39,075 nt of DNA from an uncultured Oscillospiraceae bacterium (lineage in GTDB: Bacteria; Bacillota; Clostridia; Oscillospirales; Oscillospiraceae). Where the stretch lies: contig CAAEEO010000059.1 of NCBI GenBank assembly GCA_900754965.1, positions 1-39,075 of the forward strand, read 5' to 3'. The notes under the pieces are model-generated. The model saw nothing but the letters and a program-made list of their open reading frames with translations, was not told where the DNA came from and made no database searches. This document shows, one piece after another, positions 36,853 to 39,075 of this stretch. The position numbers and the translations under genes were made by a program. How positions within the stretch are numbered: position 1 is the first letter of the stretch; every line of letters begins with the position of its first letter.

Positions 36853-39075
36853 TCAGTGTTTCCGGGAATAGAGGATACGCATGGAGTTCAAAATGCACAG
36901 GACGGAAACGCCGGTGTCGGCGAACACTGCTGTCCACATATTGGCATAACCCAACAGTCCCAGAACCATGATGGCAAATTTGATGATCAGCGCAAAGGCC
37001 ACATTCTGCCGGGCGATTCGGTTGGTCGAGCGGGCAATGCGAATGGAGCGGGGGATAGCGGAGACTTCTCCGGTCATAAAGACCACATCCGCAGCTTCAA
37101 TGGCGGCATCGGCACCGGTTCCCATGGCTGCGCCCACATCGGCGCCGGCCAGGACGGGGGCATCGTTGATGCCGTCACCTACGAACATGACCTCACCGTA
37201 TTTGCCGCGCAGCTCGCGGAGTACATCAAATTTCTGCTCAGGCAGCAATTTGGCATGGACTTCCCGGATACCGGTGGCCTGGGCAATGCGGTCTGCACTG
37301 GCCGGGACATCGCCGGTGAGCATGGCGGAGGCCACGCCCATGGCATCCAGGGTTGCCACAGCCTCCCGGGCATCGTCTTTCAGGGTGTCGTCAATGGAAA
37401 TGACGCCCAGATATGCGCCGTCTTTGGCGACCAGGACTTCTGTGCCCTGCTGCACCGGCACGGCGGAAAGATCGATGCCGAACTGCTCCATCAGCCGCCG
37501 ATTGCCGCACAGCAGCTGAGCGTCATCGACGGTGGCACGAATCCCGGCTCCGGCAATTTCTTCCACAGCGCTTGGCTGAGGCAGCTCCAGGCCCCGTTCT
37601 TCCGCGGCGCTGACGATGCTCCGGGCGATAGGGTGGGTGGAATTGCGCTCACAGGCGGCGGCCAGGGTCAGCAGGGTCTGTTCCGTGATGCCATCCCGGC
37701 ACTGGCAGGACTGGACAGAGAAACTGCCCTGGGTGATGGTGCCGGTCTTATCCATGGCAACGGCCCGAACGCGGTTGAGTGCCTCCAGAGAGATACCGCC
37801 CTTGAACAGGATACCGGAGCGGGAGCCCTTGCCGATGCCGCAGAAAAAGGCCAGCGGGACGCTGAGCACCAGGGCGCAGGGGCAGGAAATGACCAGGAAG
37901 GTCAGCGCGGTGTAAGTCCAGTAGTTCCAATCCCCGGTGAAGAGGGAGGGAATCACGGCGGTGAGCAGCGCCAGCAGACATACGACAGGGGTATAGTACC
38001 GGCAGAACCGGGTGATGAACTTATCAATCTGGGGTTTGGAGGCAGCGGCATTTTCCACTGCATCCAGGATGCGGGTGACCATGGATTCCTCCAAAGGTTT
38101 TTCCACCCGGATTTTCAGGGTGCCGTTCTGATTGACACAGCCGGAGGTGACGCTGCTGCCCGGCTGGACCCGCACCGGGACTGGCTCTCCGGTGATGGCG
38201 GAGGTGTCCAGAAAACTGTTTCCTTCCAGAACGGAGCCATCCAGAGGGATGCGATCCCCGGGGCGCACCAGTACCACATCGCCGACCTGGGCATTTTCTG
38301 CCGGAAGGATTTTGGTACCGGTCTCCGTGACCAGATGCACCACTTCGGGGCGCAGGTCCACGGCCTGCATGATCTGGGTACGGCTGCGCTGGGTGGCAAT
38401 GTCCTCAAACAGTTCGCCGACCCGGTAAAAGAGCATGACGCCCAGTGCCTCCGGGTATTCCCCGATGAAGAAAGCGCCGATGGTGGCAATGGACATTAGG
38501 AAATTCTCATCGAAGATCTGCCCGCGGCAGAGATTCTGAAAAGCCTGCCAGAGCACCTCGCCGCCGCAGACTGCGTATCCGGCCAGCATCACCAGAGGGT
38601 ACAGCTTTTCTGACAGGATTCCTGCATTGTGCAATCCGGTGCCGCCGATCAGGAGCAGGGCGCCCAACACGATCAGGGCGATGTTCTGGAACATTTCCCG
38701 TTTCATATCTGTCTGCGCGGCCTGAATGGCGGCAGCTCCCGGGGAGAGACGGCGGTAGGGGATGATTTCCACCTCCGGCTCCACGGAGTGGACCAGGGCG
38801 GTCATGGCGGGCAGCAGTTGATCTTGCCCGGCTGCGGCCACCCGCAGCTGCTTGGTGGCATATACCACATTGGCATATTCCACTTCCGGCATGGATTGGA
38901 TCTTCTGCTCGATTTTTGCCGCGCAGTTGGGGCAGTCCAGTCCCTCCAAAATGTAGATTCGCTGTTCACTTTTGGTCACAGGCATGGGAGAAGGTTCTCC
39001 GGCATCATGATGGTGGTCGTGGTGATGTTCATGGTCGTGACCACACCCACATTCGTCGTGATGATGTTCGTGCTC
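36853..39075 (-). CDS. P1B-type heavy-metal ATPase (Zn/Cd/Pb class), 5'-partial
   Basis: Metal efflux ATPase of the ZntA/CadA class. The reading frame is open to the window edge: the 30 codons before ATG 38985 encode a His/Cys-rich stretch (EHEHHHDECGCG then HDHEHHHDHHHDAG), so the true start lies outside. Counting from that ATG: HMA metal-binding domain with Cys18 and Cys21 (GLDCPNC), actuator TGEP, transmembrane CPC (Cys368, Cys370), phosphorylated Asp412 (DKTGT), HP locus (STHPIA), GDGINDAP, and in the last helices Lys (IIKFAI) and Asp (FADTGVSVL), which together mark P1B-2 transporters of Zn, Cd and Pb. The zinc-type ArsR gene downstream supports this. The 100-base gap to arsR contains that gene's promoter and no clear terminator. 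Confidence 0.95.
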   Translation of the reverse strand, partial: EHEHHHDECGCGHDHEHHHDHHHDAGEPSPMPVTKSEQRIYILEGLDCPNCAAKIEQKIQSMPEVEYANVVYATKQLRVAAAGQDQLLPAMTALVHSVEPEVEIIPYRRLSPGAAAIQAAQTDMKREMFQNIALIVLGALLLIGGTGLHNAGILSEKLYPLVMLAGYAVCGGEVLWQAFQNLCRGQIFDENFLMSIATIGAFFIGEYPEALGVMLFYRVGELFEDIATQRSRTQIMQAVDLRPEVVHLVTETGTKILPAENAQVGDVVLVRPGDRIPLDGSVLEGNSFLDTSAITGEPVPVRVQPGSSVTSGCVNQNGTLKIRVEKPLEESMVTRILDAVENAAASKPQIDKFITRFCRYYTPVVCLLALLTAVIPSLFTGDWNYWTYTALTFLVISCPCALVLSVPLAFFCGIGKGSRSGILFKGGISLEALNRVRAVAMDKTGTITQGSFSVQSCQCRDGITEQTLLTLAAACERNSTHPIARSIVSAAEERGLELPQPSAVEEIAGAGIRATVDDAQLLCGNRRLMEQFGIDLSAVPVQQGTEVLVAKDGAYLGVISIDDTLKDDAREAVATLDAMGVASAMLTGDVPASADRIAQATGIREVHAKLLPEQKFDVLRELRGKYGEVMFVGDGINDAPVLAGADVGAAMGTGADAAIEAADVVFMTGEVSAIPRSIRIARSTNRIARQNVAFALIIKFAIMVLGLLGYANMWTAVFADTGVSVLCILNSMRILYSRKH

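Noticed and set aside
36715..38499. Plus-strand open frame of about 594 codons opposite the metal ATPase
   Set aside because: Antisense shadow, rich in Gly/His/Asp as expected from the complement of a membrane protein's codons; no start signal.
1..39075. Mobile element, prophage, CRISPR array or tRNA genes
   Set aside because: No transposase, integrase, terminal repeats, spacer-repeat pattern or cloverleaf-capable sequence was seen by eye; a tRNAscan or CRISPR search would settle it.

Overview
The window reads as chromosomal DNA of a low-to-mid-GC Bacillota, most likely a gut Clostridia of the Oscillospiraceae (Oscillibacter/Flavonifractor-like) type. The basis is inference from gene content: an S-layer-homology (SLH) giant surface protein, LytTR and PadR regulators, PadR-DUF2812 pairs, an Opu-type osmolyte transporter, a choloylglycine-hydrolase-family enzyme and a biotin pyruvate carboxylase, with AGGAGG ribosome sites and textbook sigma-A promoters (many with an extended TGn -10). 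GC looks to be about 55%. I see no tRNA, rRNA, CRISPR array, insertion sequence or phage gene. The gene order looks like ordinary chromosome made of many short transcription units separated by clear intrinsic terminators.

Layout. 1-2160: a minus-strand AgrC/AgrA-like two-component system (GHKL kinase plus LytTR regulator). 2235-11794: a divergent, about 3,126-residue secreted protein ending in three SLH domains. 11842-13600: cardiolipin synthase. 13601-15985: a minus-strand MerR regulator divergent from a secreted, membrane-anchored choloylglycine-hydrolase-family enzyme whose promoter has the 19-bp spacer of MerR-activated genes. 16075-17857: a PadR/DUF2812 operon with palindromic operators. 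17887-18976: panB alone. 19113-22673: an Opu-type quaternary-amine ABC transporter (ATPase-CBS, permease, permease-binding-protein fusion). 22682-23832: a minus-strand XRE regulator. 23845-26227: a GT2 glycosyltransferase fused to a MarR-type winged helix, translationally coupled to a CmpB-like membrane protein. 26232-26792: a PPC/DUF296 protein. 26816-30326: pyruvate carboxylase on the minus strand. 30482-31271: a flavin reductase-like protein. 31273-32813: a second PadR/DUF2812 pair plus a YgjP-type metallopeptidase. 32835-35075: a minus-strand DUF1538 membrane protein and a duplicated PII-like protein. 35149-35950: a TIM-barrel protein of unknown role. 35930-36386: a small CFI-box protein. 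36392-39075: a Zn/Cd-type P1B ATPase (running off the window) and an SmtB-like ArsR sensor.

How parts work together (inference). Several units are sensor-plus-effector pairs: two-component system with surface giant, MerR with secreted amidase, PadR with DUF2812 membrane protein (twice), PII-like with DUF1538 transporter-like protein, ArsR with metal ATPase. The least conventional items are the GT2-MarR fusion, the fused tandem PII-like protein beside the internally duplicated DUF1538 protein, the MerR-promoter/secreted choloylglycine-hydrolase pair, and two independent PadR-DUF2812 modules 15 kb apart built on the same promoter plan with different operator sequences.
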